Shown here: piece after piece, positions 10,282-23,417 of the stretch | Layout: each line of letters begins with the position of its first letter | Position numbering within the stretch: the first letter of the stretch is position 1 | Notes under the pieces: generated by a model | Told to the model about the DNA's origin: nothing | The model's input: only the letters and a program-made list of their open reading frames with translations | The model's database searches: none | From: Haliclystus octoradiatus | Taxonomy: Eukaryota; Cnidaria; Staurozoa; Stauromedusae; Haliclystidae | DNA length: 64,000 bases | Assembly: GCA_916610825.1 (NCBI GenBank) | Contig: OU744448.1 | Coordinates: 19,075,032-19,139,031 of the forward strand | Reading direction: 5' to 3' | Position numbers and translations under genes: made by a program

Positions 10282-13265
10282 TAGGCATATATACTATCAT
10301 ATGATAATATTATCAGTAGTTATATATATATATCTACATCGCAATGAAGATTTGTGAATCCGAATCGAAGGCGAACCGATTGTATCGAGTCAGATTACAG
10401 ATTCGGTCGATATTTTAGGTTTTCAGATTGGATCGGATTTCGAGCGCTTTTTATGAATAATTTCAGATTTCGAAATTTGACTGATTATTTGTAATTTGTA
10501 ATAAATATTGTGATCTAGCTTCCTTTCAACACATAAAATAAAGTTTTCTATGTAGATATAGCTACGTTAAATGCATAAAATTGACCGGCGGCCTCCGCTC
10601 TTGGTCTTCAAATATGCACTGATTCACGCCAATATTTCTGGCTTGAAAAATTACATTCATTTTTCAACTTCGAGACTGTAAGGCGCTTTGGTATATTTTA
10701 TGCCTTTCATATGCCGTTCTCTATACATTTCAATCGACTCAATTGATCTGAAATGAATTATATTTTTTATGAAGGAAATGATCAAGATGTGTTGAGTAAT
10801 TGTAAATCGTTTCAATGCGTATTGTTCTACTCCAGAGCTCACTCTACGTATTATACAGTGATTGTCAGCTTAGTCAATTGTTTAACTATTTTTGCTATTT
10901 AATGATCTGAAAGTTTTATCACACAAGGTCCAGTACTGGACCTACACTAATTGATATATATATATATATATATCACTTATATACATAATACTGTCTGTTT
11001 ATATATCACAATATTTCTATATTTCGATATTTCGATATTTCTGTGTCTGTCCGCGACTTATGTACGTCTTACTGGCGATATAATACGAATAATCCGTTGT
11101 CGGGAAATTATGCAAACATTTGTGTCGAGATAACCGTGTACAGTAACAAATTTGTTGTATGAAAAGTATGGGTCTATGACGTTGTTTTAAAATAATATAC
11201 TTCATCTGATATTTTATTTGATATCGTTGCATTAAAAAATTTAGAGATTTTGAAAAATTTCATAGGTCGATAATCTAGCGGGCAGCCAAATCGAATTCAA
11301 ATTGAAATCCCCAGAACAAAAATATTTTGCTTTGAATTTAAAAGCTGCGTGTAAATTGTTTGAACAAGTGAAACTTGAAAATGAATCAGTTTTATGATAA
11401 TTAAAACAATACGAAATACTGAATTACATTGAATTACCAGTATAACTAGGCCATACAAAATATGTTTTGAAATCAAAGAAACATAGACATATTTCATGTA
11501 GTGTTGATATCAGCAATACATATAGCGCGGCACAAACGCTATGAAATTAAAGAGACTTGAGGTCTTAATTTAATTTATTAATGAAACAAAATGCCGTTCA
11601 TTACTTTTATCAAAATCGAGATATAAAAAACATTTCACTTTTAAAAAGGCTATTTTGATACATAATTTGTGAGAACACTGAGCAAACAATCTGTTTTGAA
11701 ATGAATAATCTATCGCGGGGCATAAAAACAAATTAATTTGCAAGAATTTTCAAATTGACGTTGGCGTTCGACTAATTCGAAAAATATTCAAAGTTCGAAG
11801 AGATTATCTGTCTACAGTCTAAAATTATAGAGTTTAGAATTAATCAAGGCATTGCACAAAAGTATTTCTATAATTTATTATTTAATATAAAAAACGAATC
11901 ATTTGGTTTTGAGCAGCAGGGCTTTTATTTTCAGATTTTGCTTCCAATTAACGAAGGAATTATAGGCATTGATTAAAATTAAAATTTCATTTTGTTGACT
12001 TGCTATACGAATAAGACACAGTATGTTACTACAGTTTCAAGAATAAAAATAGCGATGTCTTGTTATTATCTTTGATCAACATTTAATAAAGTTAATTTCA
12101 GGTATATCAAATTTAACAAAGTTAAATTGAATTGAGCGTATGATTTGTGATAAATAATAATAATTATAATATTTTCAGCGTTCAAAAATTTTGCTTTGAA
12201 TTTAAAAGCACAAAAACATAATTCAAAAACATTTTTAAATAGTTAATACAGTTTGGATGAGTGTAACAAACCTTGTGTTACAAAAATAAAAAGTGAAAAG
12301 GTTGCACGAAATAATCGATCATAGCAAACAATATTTATTAAAATGCAACTTACCATTTTCCAAATGAGATCCAAATAAAAACTATACGAGCGGCATAATC
12401 TCCGAACAACATTTAAATACATAATAGCGGGTTCTCTGAGTTAATACACCAATATATAATAAGTTAACAACCATATTTTATCGAAGGAGAATGTACGCCC
12501 GATAAGAATAAAATAAAGATTGTCTTTTATTCGAAATAATTCTGACAAAAATGATCATTTCATATCGTGATCAAATGCATGGTAAAGTAGATTCATTTTC
12601 TACATAGTAAATTATCCTTTTCGTCAGACATCATAACATGAGCATTTAAATATTACCATCGGCTATGGTATTTTATATCTTTGAAGCTGCACTAAACATT
12701 TCCACTCTATAAACCATCGCGTCCGTTTCAATAAATTCTGAATAAATATGCATATCACGAATCTGGCAAAATGAGTTGTTTTCGTTTTTCTATCAAAATA
12801 ATTAATTTATTCATAATCGTCTTTCCTTTCATTCGACATCTGTAATGTATTATAAATAGCGCGTAGAAATATTGACAACAAGATGTAACATAATATCAAT
12901 ATCGAATTAGTATAGCGATTTATTATAGAATTTTATTTCCTTTTAAAAGAATGTTGATGCTATTAATCTGGAAAATTTGATAACAAGAAGCACTATGAGG
13001 TCAACATTTCACATCTTTTGTTTACTTTTAAAATTTTATTTTCAACGAACTCTTAGTATTTTGATAGACTGCCATGAAAATCACAGGCCTACTTGCTGAG
13101 ATTGCAAAGATCAAAAATATATAGGCTCATATACTATCATATCATAATATTATCAGATTATATATATAGTTTGAAATCAATACACGCGCTGTCGCCTTGT
13201 TCAGTAATACGATGTCGAAGCAATAGGTTTGTTGATTAGTACAGTCAAGGCGCGTACAACAGTAA

Positions 13266-13342
13266 GTAAGGGGTTGGATCATTGGTTAATGCTCTGGTAT
13301 TACAATATTAGGGTCGTAAGTTCAAATCCGCCATTCAGCAGT
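13266..13342 (+). repeat. tRNA-like (pol III A/B box) motif within satellite units
   Basis: An A-box-like block (TGGCTCATTGG in unit 3) is followed about 45 nt later by a B-box-like block (AGTTCAAATCC here, AGTTCAAGTCC in unit 4). The same motif lies at 16391-16465, 19431-19506 and 22600-22674. The spacing fits a tRNA or a tRNA-derived SINE head. A full cloverleaf cannot be folded by eye, the sequences differ between copies, and no CCA-adjacent acceptor stem is convincing, so this is a relic or a SINE head rather than a tRNA gene. Confidence 0.45.
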
Positions 13343-14025
13343 TTTTATCAACGATTTTTCTGATTTTTTTTTTAATATGAAGCAGTAAATCATTGTTAAT
13401 TAACAAAAGATATCGTTTGATCATGTTAATAACAGAAATTAGTGGACCATGTGTCTTGTCGAAGCTAAATTAATTTAATACTGAATATATTGCATGCAAT
13501 GCCACGAGTTTGACCGGCCACATCTTGACGGCGTTATTTTGTGAACACCATATTAGTGTTGTATATATTGCAATAAAGATTTATGAATTCGAACCGAACG
13601 CGATCCGATCGTGTCGGGTCAGATTCGGGTTAATATTTTAGGTCTTCGGATCTGATCGGATTTGAAGTGATTTTTTATGGATAGTTTCAGATTTCGAAAT
13701 TTGACTGAGTATTTGTAATTTATAATAATTAATGTGTTCTGGCTTCCTTTCAACACATAAAATAAAGTTTTTCTATGTAGACAAAGCTACGTTAAATTAT
13801 ACATTTCAATCGACTCAATTGATGTGAAATAAATTAAATTTTTATTAAAGGAATGATTAAGATGTATTGATTAATGCTACATCGTTTCAATGCGTATTGT
13901 GTCTCATGTTCTCCTCCAGAGTTAATACTCCGTATTATACAGCAATAGAAAGCTTAGTCAATTGTTTAATTATAAGTGATCTGAAAGTTTTATCATAGAA
14001 GGTCCATTATGGACCAAACTCATTG

Positions 14026-14160
14026 CTAGTATCTACTTATCTACTTATATTAATAATACTGTCTGTTTATATATCACAATATTTCTATCACTTATATACA
14101 TAATACTGTCTGTTTATATATCACAATATTTCTATATTTCGATATTTCGATATTTCGATA
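14026..14160. repeat. Variable-number sub-repeat inside satellite units
   Basis: A block of about 48 bp containing AATACTGTCTGTTTATATAT precedes a run of TTTCGATA steps. It occurs once in unit 1 (about 10975-11020), twice here in unit 2, not at all in unit 3 (about 17150) and three times in unit 4 (about 20200-20335). The TTTCGATA run also varies from two to four steps. It is a minisatellite nested within the macrosatellite. Confidence 0.8.
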
Positions 14161-17100
14161 TTTCTGTGTCTGTCCGCGACTTATGTACGTCTTACTGGCG
14201 ATATAATACGGATAATCCGTTGTCGGGAAATTATGCAAACATTTGTGTCGAGATAACCGTGTACAGTAACAAATTTGTTGTATGAAAAGTATGGGTCTAT
14301 GACGTTGTTTTAAAATAATATACTTCATCTGATATTTTATTTGATATCGTTGCATTAAAAAATTCAGAGATTTTGAAAAATTTCATAGGTCAATAATCTA
14401 GCGGGCAGCCAAATCGAATTCAAATTGAAATCCCCAGAACAAAAATATTTTGCTTTGAATTTAAAAGCTGCGTGTAAATTGTTTGAGCAAGTGAAACTTG
14501 AAAATGAATCAGTTTTATGATAATTAAAACAATACGAAATACTGAATTACATTGAATTACCAGTATAACTAGGCCAAACAAAATATTTTTTTGAAATCAA
14601 AGAAACGTAGACCTATTTCATGTAGTGTTGATATCAGCAATACATATAGCGCGGCACAAACGCTATGAAAATTAAAGAGACTTTAGGTCTTAATTTAATT
14701 TATTAATGAAACAAAATGCCATTCATTACTTTTATCAAAATCGAGATATAAAACATTTCACTTTTAAAAAGGCTATTTTGATATATAATTTGTGAGAACA
14801 CTGAGCAAACAATCTGTTTTGAAATGAATAATCTATCGCGGGGCATAAAAACAAATTAACTTGCAAGAATTTTCAAAATGACGTTGGCGTTCGACTAATT
14901 CGAAAAATATTCAAAGTTCGAAGAGATTATCTGTCTACAGTCTAAAATTACAGAGTTTAGAATCAATCAAGGCATTGCACAAAAGTATTTTTATAATTTA
15001 TTATTTAATATAAAAATATGAATCATTTGGTTTCGAGCAGGCAGGCTTTTATTTTCAGATTTTGCTTCCATAATTAACGAAGGAATTATAGGCATCGATT
15101 AATATTAAAATTTCATTTTGTTGACTTGCTATACGAATAAGACACAGTATGTTACTACAGTTTCGAGAATAAAAATAGCGATGTCTTGTTATTATCTTTG
15201 ATCAACATTTAATAAAGTTAATTTCAGGTATATCAAATTTAACAAAGTTAAATTGAATTGAGCGTAGGATTTGTGATAAATAATAATAATTACAATATTT
15301 TCAGCGTTCAAAAATTTTGCTTTGAATTTAAAAGCACAAAAACATAATTCAAAAACATTTTTAAATAGTTAATACAGTTTGGATGAGTGTAACAAACCTT
15401 GTGTTACAAAAATAAAAAGTGAAAAGGTTGCACGAAATAATCGATCATAGCAAACAATATTTATTAAAATACAACTTACCATTTTCCAAATGAGATCCAA
15501 ATAAAAACTATACGAGCGGCATAATCTCCAAACAACATTTAAATACATAATAGCGGGTTCTCTGAGTTAATACACCAATCAATAATAAGTTAACAACCAT
15601 ATTTTATCGAAGGAGAATGTACGCCCGATAAGAATAAAATAAAGATTGTCTTTTATTCGAAATAATTATGACAAAAATGATCATTTCATATCGTGATCAA
15701 ATGCATGGTAAAGTAGATTCATTTTCTACATAGTAAATTATCCTTTTCGTCAGACATCATAACATGAGCATTGAAATATTGCCATCGGCTGTGGTATTTT
15801 ATATCTTTGAAGCTGCACTAAACATTTCCACTCTATAAACCATCGCGTCCGTTTCAATAAATTCTGAATAAATATGCATATCACGAATCTGGCAAAATGA
15901 GTTGTTTTCGTTTTTCTATCAAAATAATTAATTTATTCATAATCATCTTTTCTTTCATTCGACATCTGTAATGTATTATAAATTGCGCGTAGAAATATTG
16001 ACAACAAGATGTAACATAATATCAATATCGAATAGTATAGCGATTTATTATAGAATTTTATTTCCTTTTAAAAGAATGTTGATGCTATTATTCTGGAAAA
16101 TTTGATAACAAGAAGCACTATGAGGTCAACTTTTCACATCTTTTGTTTACTTTTAAAATGTTATTTTCAACGAACTCTTAGTATCTTGATAGACTGTCAT
16201 GAAAATGACAGGCCTACTTGCTGAGATTGCAAAGATCAAAAATATATAGGCTCATATGCTATCATATCATAATATTTTCAGATTATATATATAAATTGAA
16301 ATCAATACACGCGCTGTCGCCTTGTTCAGTAATACGTTGTCGAAGCAGTAGGTTTGTTGATTAGTACAGTCAAAGCGCGTACAACAGTAAGTAAGGGGTT
16401 GGCTCATTGGTTAATGCTCTGGTAATACAATATCAGGGTCGTCAGTTGAAATCCGCCATTCGGCAATTTTATCAACGATTTTTCTGATTTTTTTTAATAT
16501 GAAGCAGTAAATAATTGTTAATTGTTAATCAAGATATCGTTTGATCATGTTAATAACAGAAATTAGTGGACCATGTGTCTTGTCGAAGCTAAATTAATTT
16601 AATACTGAATATATTGCATGCAATGCCACGAGTTTGACCGGCCACACCTTGACGGCGTTATTTTGTGAACACCACATTAGTGTTGTATATATTGCAATAA
16701 AGATTTATGAATTCGAACCGGACGCGATCCGATCGTGTCGAGTCAGATTCGGGTTAATATTTTAGGTCTTCGGATCGGATCGGATTTGAAGTGATTTTTT
16801 ATGGATAGTTTCAGAAATCAAAATTTGACTGAGTATTTGTAATTTATAATAATTAATGTGTTCTGGCTTCCTTTCAACACATAAAATAAAGTTTTTCTAT
16901 GTAGATATAGCTACGTTAAATTATACATTTCAATCGACTCAATTGATGTGAAATAAATTAAATTTTTATTAAAGGAATGATTAACATGTATTGATTAATG
17001 CTACATCGTTTCAATGCGTATGGTGTCTCATGTTCTCCTCCAGAGTTCATACTCCGTATTATACAGCGATAGTCAGCTTAGTCAATTGTTTAATTATAAG

Positions 17101-20100
17101 TGATCTGAAAGTTTTATCATAGAAGGTCCATTATGAACTACACTCATTGCTAGTATTTCTATATTTCGATATTTCGATATTTCGATATTTCGATATTTCT
17201 GTGTCTGTCCGCGACTTATGTACGTCTTACTGGCGATATAATACGGATAATCCGTTGCCGGGAAATTATGCAAACATTTGTGTCGAGATAACCGTGTACA
17301 GTAACAAATTTGTTGTATGAAAAGTATGGGTCTATGACGTTGTTTTAAAATAATATACTTCATCTGATATTTTATTTGATATCCTTGCATTAAAAAATTC
17401 AGAGATTTTGAAAAATTTCATAGGTCGATAATCTAGCGGGCAGCCAAATCGAATTCAAATTGAAATCCCCAGAACAAAAATATTTTGCTTTGAATTTAAA
17501 AGCTGCGTGTAAATTGGTTGAACAAGTGAAACTTAAAACTGAATCAGATTTATGATAATTAAAACAATACGAAATACTGAGTTACATTGAATTACCAGTA
17601 TAACTAGGCCAGACAAAATATGTTTTGAAATCAAAGAAACGTAGACCTATTTCATATAGTGTTGATATCAGCAATACATATAGCGCGGCACATACGCTAT
17701 GAAATTAAAGAGACTTTAGATCTTAATTTAATTTATTAATGAAACAAAATGCCGTTCATTACTTTTCTCAAAATCGAGATACAAAACATTTCACTTTTAA
17801 AAAGGCTATTTTGATATATAATTTGTGAGAACACTGAGCAAACAATCTGTTTTGAAATGAATAATCTATCGCGGGGCATAAAAACAAATTAACTTGCAAG
17901 AATTTTCAAAATGACGTTGGCGTTCGATCAATTCGAAAAATATTCAAAGTTCGAATAGATTATCTGTCTACAGTCTAAAATAACAGAGTTTAGAATTAAT
18001 CAAGGCATTGCACAAAAGTATTTCTATAATTTATTATTTAATATAAAAATATGAATCATTTGGTTTTGAGCAGGCAGGCATTTATTTTCAGATTTTGCTT
18101 CCATAATTAACGAAGGAATTGTAAGCATCGATTAAAATTAAAATTTCATTTTGTTGACTTGCTATAAGAATAAGACACAGTATGTTACTACAGTTTCGAG
18201 AATAAAAATAGCGGTGTCTTGTTATTATCGTTGATCAACATTTAATAAAGTTAATTTCAGGTATATCAAATTCAACAAAGTTAAATTGAATTGAGCGTAT
18301 CATTTGTGATAAATAAAAATAATTATAATATTTTCAGCGTTCAAAAATTTTGCTTTGAATTTAAAAGCACAAAAACATAATTTAAAAACATTTTTAAATA
18401 GTTAATACAGTTTGGATGAGTGTAACAAACCTTGTGTTACAAAAATAAAAAGCGAAAAGGTTGCATGAAATAATCGATCATAGCAAACAATATTTATTAA
18501 AATACATCTTACCATTTTCCAAATGAGATCCAAATAAAAACAACACGAGCAGCATAATCTCCGAACAACATTCAAATACATAATAGCGGGTTCTCTCAGT
18601 TAATACACCAATCAATAATAAGTTTACAACCATAGTTTATCGAAGGAGAATGTACGCCCGATAAGAATAAAATAAAGATTGTCTTTTATTCGAAATAATT
18701 CTGACAAAAATGATCATTTCATATCGTGATCAAATGCATGGTAAAGTAGATTCATTTTCTACATAGTAAATTATCCTTTTCGTCAGATATCATAACATGA
18801 GCATTTAAATATTACCATCGGCTGTGGTATTTATATCTTTGAAGCTGCACTAAACATTTCCACTCTATAAACCATCGCGTCCGTTTCAATAAATTCTGAA
18901 TAAATATGCATATCACGAATCTGGCAAAATGAGTTGTTTTCGTTTTTCTAGCAAAATAATTAATTTATTCATAATCATCTTTTCTTGCATTCGACATCTG
19001 TAAAGTGTATTATAAATAGCGCGTAGAAATATTGACAACAAGATGTAACATAATATCAATATCGAATTAGTATAGCGATTTATTATAGAATTTTATTTTC
19101 TTTTAAAAGAATGTTGATGCTATTATTCTGGAAAATTTGATAACAAAAAGCACTATGAGGTCAACTTTTCACATCTTTTGTTTACTTTTAAAATGTTATT
19201 TTCAACGAACTCTTAGTATTTTGATAGACTGCCATGAAAATCACAGGCCTACTTGCTGAGATTGCAAAGATCAAAAATATATAGGCTCATATACTATCAC
19301 ATCATAATATTTTCAGCCTATATATATAATTTGAAATTCAATACACGCGCGTTGATCGGCCTTGTTCAATAATACGTTGTCGAAGCAGTAAGTTTTTTGA
19401 TTAGGTCAGTCAAAGCGCCTTTAACAATAAGTAAGGCAGTGGCTAATTGGTTAATGCTCTGGTATAACAAATTCAGGGTCGTCAGTTCAAGTCCGCAATT
19501 CGGCAACCTTTTATCAACGATTTTTCTTACTTTTTTTTAATATCATCATCATTTTTAATTAACAAAAGATATCGTTTGATCATGTTAATAACAGAAATTA
19601 GTGACCCATGTGTCTTGTCGAAGCTAAATTAATTTAATATTGAATATATTACATGCGATGCCACGAGTTTGACCGGCCACACCTTGACGGCGTTATTTTG
19701 TTAACACCACATTAGTGTTGTATATATTGCAATAAAGATTTATGAATTCGAACCGAACGCGATCCGATCGTGTCGGGTCAGATTCGGGTTAATATTTTAG
19801 GTCTTCGGATCAGATCGGATTTGAAGTGATTTTTTATGGATAGTTTCAGATTTCGAAATTTGACTGAGTATTTGTAATTTATAATAATTAATGTGTTCTG
19901 GCTTCCTTTCAACACATAAAATAAAGTTTTTCTATGTAGACAAAGCTACGTTAAATTATACATTTCAGTCGACTCAATTGGTGTGAAATAAATTAAATTT
20001 TTATTAAAGGAATGATTAAGATGTATTGATTAATGCTACATCGTTTCAATGCGTATTGTGTCTCATGTTCTCCTCCAGAGTTCATACTCCGTATTATACA

Positions 20101-23100
20101 GCGATAGAAAGCTTAGTCAATTGTTTAATTATAAGTGATCTGAAAGTTTTATCATAGAAGGTCCATTATGGACCAAACTCATTGCTAGTATCTACTTATC
20201 TACTTATATTAATAATACTGTCTGTTTATATATCACAATATTTTCTACTTATATTAATAATACTGTCTGTTTATATATCACAATATTTCTATCACTTATA
20301 TACATAATACTGTCTGTTTATATATCACAATATTTCTATATTTCGATATTTCGATATTTCGATATTTCTGTGTCTGTCCGCGACTTATGTACGTCTTACT
20401 GGCGATATAATACGGATAATCCGTTGTCGGGAAATTATGCAAACATTTGTGTCGAGATAACCGTGTACAGTAACAAATTTGTTGTATGAAAAGTATGGGT
20501 CTATGACGTTGTTTTAAAATAATATACTTCATCTGATATTTTATTTGATATCGTTGCATTAAAAAATTCAGAGGTTTTGAAAAATTTCATAGGTCGATAA
20601 TCTAGCGGGCAGCCAAATCGAATTCAAATTGAAATCCCCAGAACAAAAATATTTTGCTTTGAATTTAAAAGCTGCGTGTAAATTGTTTGAACAAGTGAAA
20701 CTTGAAAATGAATCAGATTTATGATAATTAAAACAATACGAAATACTGAGTTACATTGAATTACCAGTATAACTAGGCCAGACAAAATATGTTTTGAAAT
20801 CAAAGAAACGTAGACCTATTTCATATAGTGTTGATATCAGCAATACATATAGCGCGGCACATACGCTATGAAATTAAAGAGACTTTAGATCTTAATTTAA
20901 TTTATTAATGAAACAAAATGCCGTTCATTACTTTTCTCAAAATCGAGATACAAAACATTTCACTTTTAAAAAGGCTATTTTGATATATAATTTGTGAGAA
21001 CACTGAGCAAACAATCTGTTTTGAAATGAATAATCTATCGCGGGGCATAAAAACAAATTAACTTGCAAGAATTTTCAAAATGACGTTGGCGTTCGATCAA
21101 TTCGAAAAATATTCAAAGTTCGAATAGATTATCTGTCTACAGTCTAAAATAACAGAGTTTAGAATTAATCAAGGCATTGCACAAAAGTATTTCTATAATT
21201 TATTATTTAATATAAAAATATGAATCATTTGGTTTTGAGCAGGCAGGCATTTATTTTCAGATTTTGCTTCCATAATTAACGAAGGAATTGTAAGCATCGA
21301 TTAAAATTAAAATTTCATTTTGTTGACTTGCTATAAGAATAAGACACAGTATGTTACTACAGTTTCGAGAATAAAAATAGCGGTGTCTTGTTATTATCGT
21401 TGATCAACATTTAATAAAGTTAATTTCAGGTATATCAAATTCAACAAAGTTAAATTGAATTGAGCGTATGATTTGTGATAAATAAAAATAATTATAATAT
21501 TTTCAGCGTTCAAAAATTTTGCTTTGAATTTAAAAGCACAAAAACATAATTTAAAATCATTTTTAAATAGTTAATACAGTTTGGATGAGTGTAACAAACC
21601 TTGTGTTACAAAAATAAAAAGCGAAAAGGTTGCATGAAATAATCGATCATAGCAAACAATATTTATTAAAATACATCTTACCATTTTCCAAATGAGATCC
21701 AAATAAAAACAATACGAGCAGCATAATCTCCGAACAACATTTAAATACATAATAGCGGGCTCTCTCAGTTAATACACCAATCAATAATAAGTTTACAACC
21801 ATAGTTTATCGAAGGAGAATGTACGCCCGATAAGAATAAAATAAAGATTGTCTTTTATTCGAAATAATTCTGACAAAAATGATCATTTCATATCGTGATC
21901 AAATGCATGGTAAAGTAGATTCATTTTCTACATAGTAAATTATCCTTTTCGTCAGATATCATAACATGAGCATTTAAATATTACCATCGGCTGTGGTATT
22001 TATATCTTTGAAGCTGCACTAAACATTTCCACTCTATAAACCATCGCGTCCGTTTCAATAAATTCTGAATAAATATGCATATCACGAATCTGGCAAAATG
22101 AGTTGTTTTCGTTTTTCTAGCAAAATAATTAATTTATTCATAATCATCTTTTCTTGCATTCGACATCTGTAATGTATTATAAATAGCGCGTAGAAATATT
22201 GACAACAAGATGTAACATAATATCAATATCGAATTAGTATAGCGATTTATTATAGAATTTTATTTTCTTTTAAAAGAATGTTGATGCTATTATTCTTGAA
22301 AATTTGATAACAAAAAGCACTATGAGGTCAACTTTTCACATCTTTTGTTTACTTTTAAAATGTTATTTTCAACGAACTCTTAGTATTTTGATAGACTGCC
22401 ATGAAAATCACAGGCCTACTTGCTGAGATTGCAAAGATCAAAAATATATAGGCTCATATACTATCACATCATAATATTTTCAGCCTATATATATAATTTG
22501 AAATTCAATACACGCGCGTTGATCGGCCTTGTTCAATAATACGTTGTCGAAGCAGTAAGTTTTTGGATTAGGTCAGTCAAAGCGCCTTTAACAATAAGTA
22601 AGGCAGTGGCTAATTGGTTAATGCTCTGGTATAACAAATTCAGGGTCGTCAGTTCAAGTCCGCAATTCGGCAACCTTTTATCAACGATTTTTCTTACTTT
22701 TTTTTAATATCATCATCATTTTTAATTAACAAAAGATATCGTTTGATCATGTTAATAACAGAAATTAGTGACCCATGTGTCTTGTCGAAGCTAAATTAAT
22801 TTAATATTGAATATATTACATGCGATGCCACGAGTTTGACCGGCCACACCTTGACGGCGTTATTTTGTTAACACCACATTAGTGTTGTATATATTGCAAT
22901 AAAGATTTATGAATTCGAACCGAACGCGATCCGATCGTGTCGGGTCAGATTCGGGTTAATATTTTAGGTCTTCGGATCAGATCGGATTTGAAGTGATTTT
23001 TTATGGATAGTTTCAGATTTCGAAATTTGACTGAGTATTTGTAATTTATAATAATTAATGTGTTCTGGCTTCCTTTCAACACATAAAATAAAGTTTTTCT

Positions 23101-23365
23101 ATGTAGACAAAGCTACGTTAAATTATACATTTCAGTCGACTCAATTGGTGTGAAATAAATTAAATTTTTATTAAATGAATGATTAAGATGTATTGATTAA
23201 TGCTACATCGTTTCAATGCGTATTGTGTCTCATGTTCTCCTCCAGCGTTCATACTCCGTATTATACAGCGATAGAAAGCTTAGTCAATTGTTTAATTATA
23301 CGTGATCTGAAAGTTTTATCATAGAAGGTCCATAATGGACCCCACTCATTGCTAGTATATATATA

Positions 23366-23417
23366 TAGCAGCAGACAAGTACATGTTTCTGGCCATTAGC
23401 CTTCATCAGTACTGCTC
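23366..23417 (-). ncRNA. Hammerhead ribozyme motif, type I with short stem III
   Basis: Read on the minus strand, every core position is present. CUGAUGA is at 23409-23403, GAA at 23389-23387, followed by the A15.1-U16.1 pair and cleavage residue C at 23374. Stem I pairs 23373-23367 with 23410-23416 (seven pairs, one G-U). Stem II is GGC/GCC with loop UAAUG, preceded by one A-A mismatch next to the core. Stem III is ACA/UGU with a six-base loop. Self-cleavage would fall between 23374 and 23373. Hammerheads with weak stem III are known from Penelope-like elements, retrozymes and SINE-like satellites of animals. The stem II mismatch may lower activity. Confidence 0.75.

Larger units (their letters stand above)
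10282..23355. repeat. Macrosatellite: four units of about 3.1 kb plus a partial fifth
   Basis: With TAGGCTCATATACTATC as landmark, units run 10282-13121 (2840 bp), 13122-16246 (3125), 16247-19281 (3035), 19282-22448 (3167) and a partial unit 22449-23355. They are the same sequence end to end with scattered substitutions and small indels. Unit 1 is the most divergent. It lacks the roughly 400-bp stretch containing the tRNA-like motif and carries about 145 bp (10569-10715) absent from the others. Unit 4 and the partial unit 5 are almost identical, and the right half of unit 3 shares their variants, so homogenisation is recent and local. No unit contains a believable gene; the short open frame at the same place in each copy is a consequence of identity. 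Confidence 0.95.

Noticed and set aside
13266..13342. Calling a functional tRNA gene in the satellite
   Set aside because: Acceptor and anticodon stems do not pair convincingly, and copies differ at positions a tRNA would keep.
14092..14355. Same 71-98 codon open frame in four satellite units
   Set aside because: It is preserved because the DNA units are nearly identical. Its composition is AT-driven, it has no domain, and its 5' end changes with the sub-repeat number.
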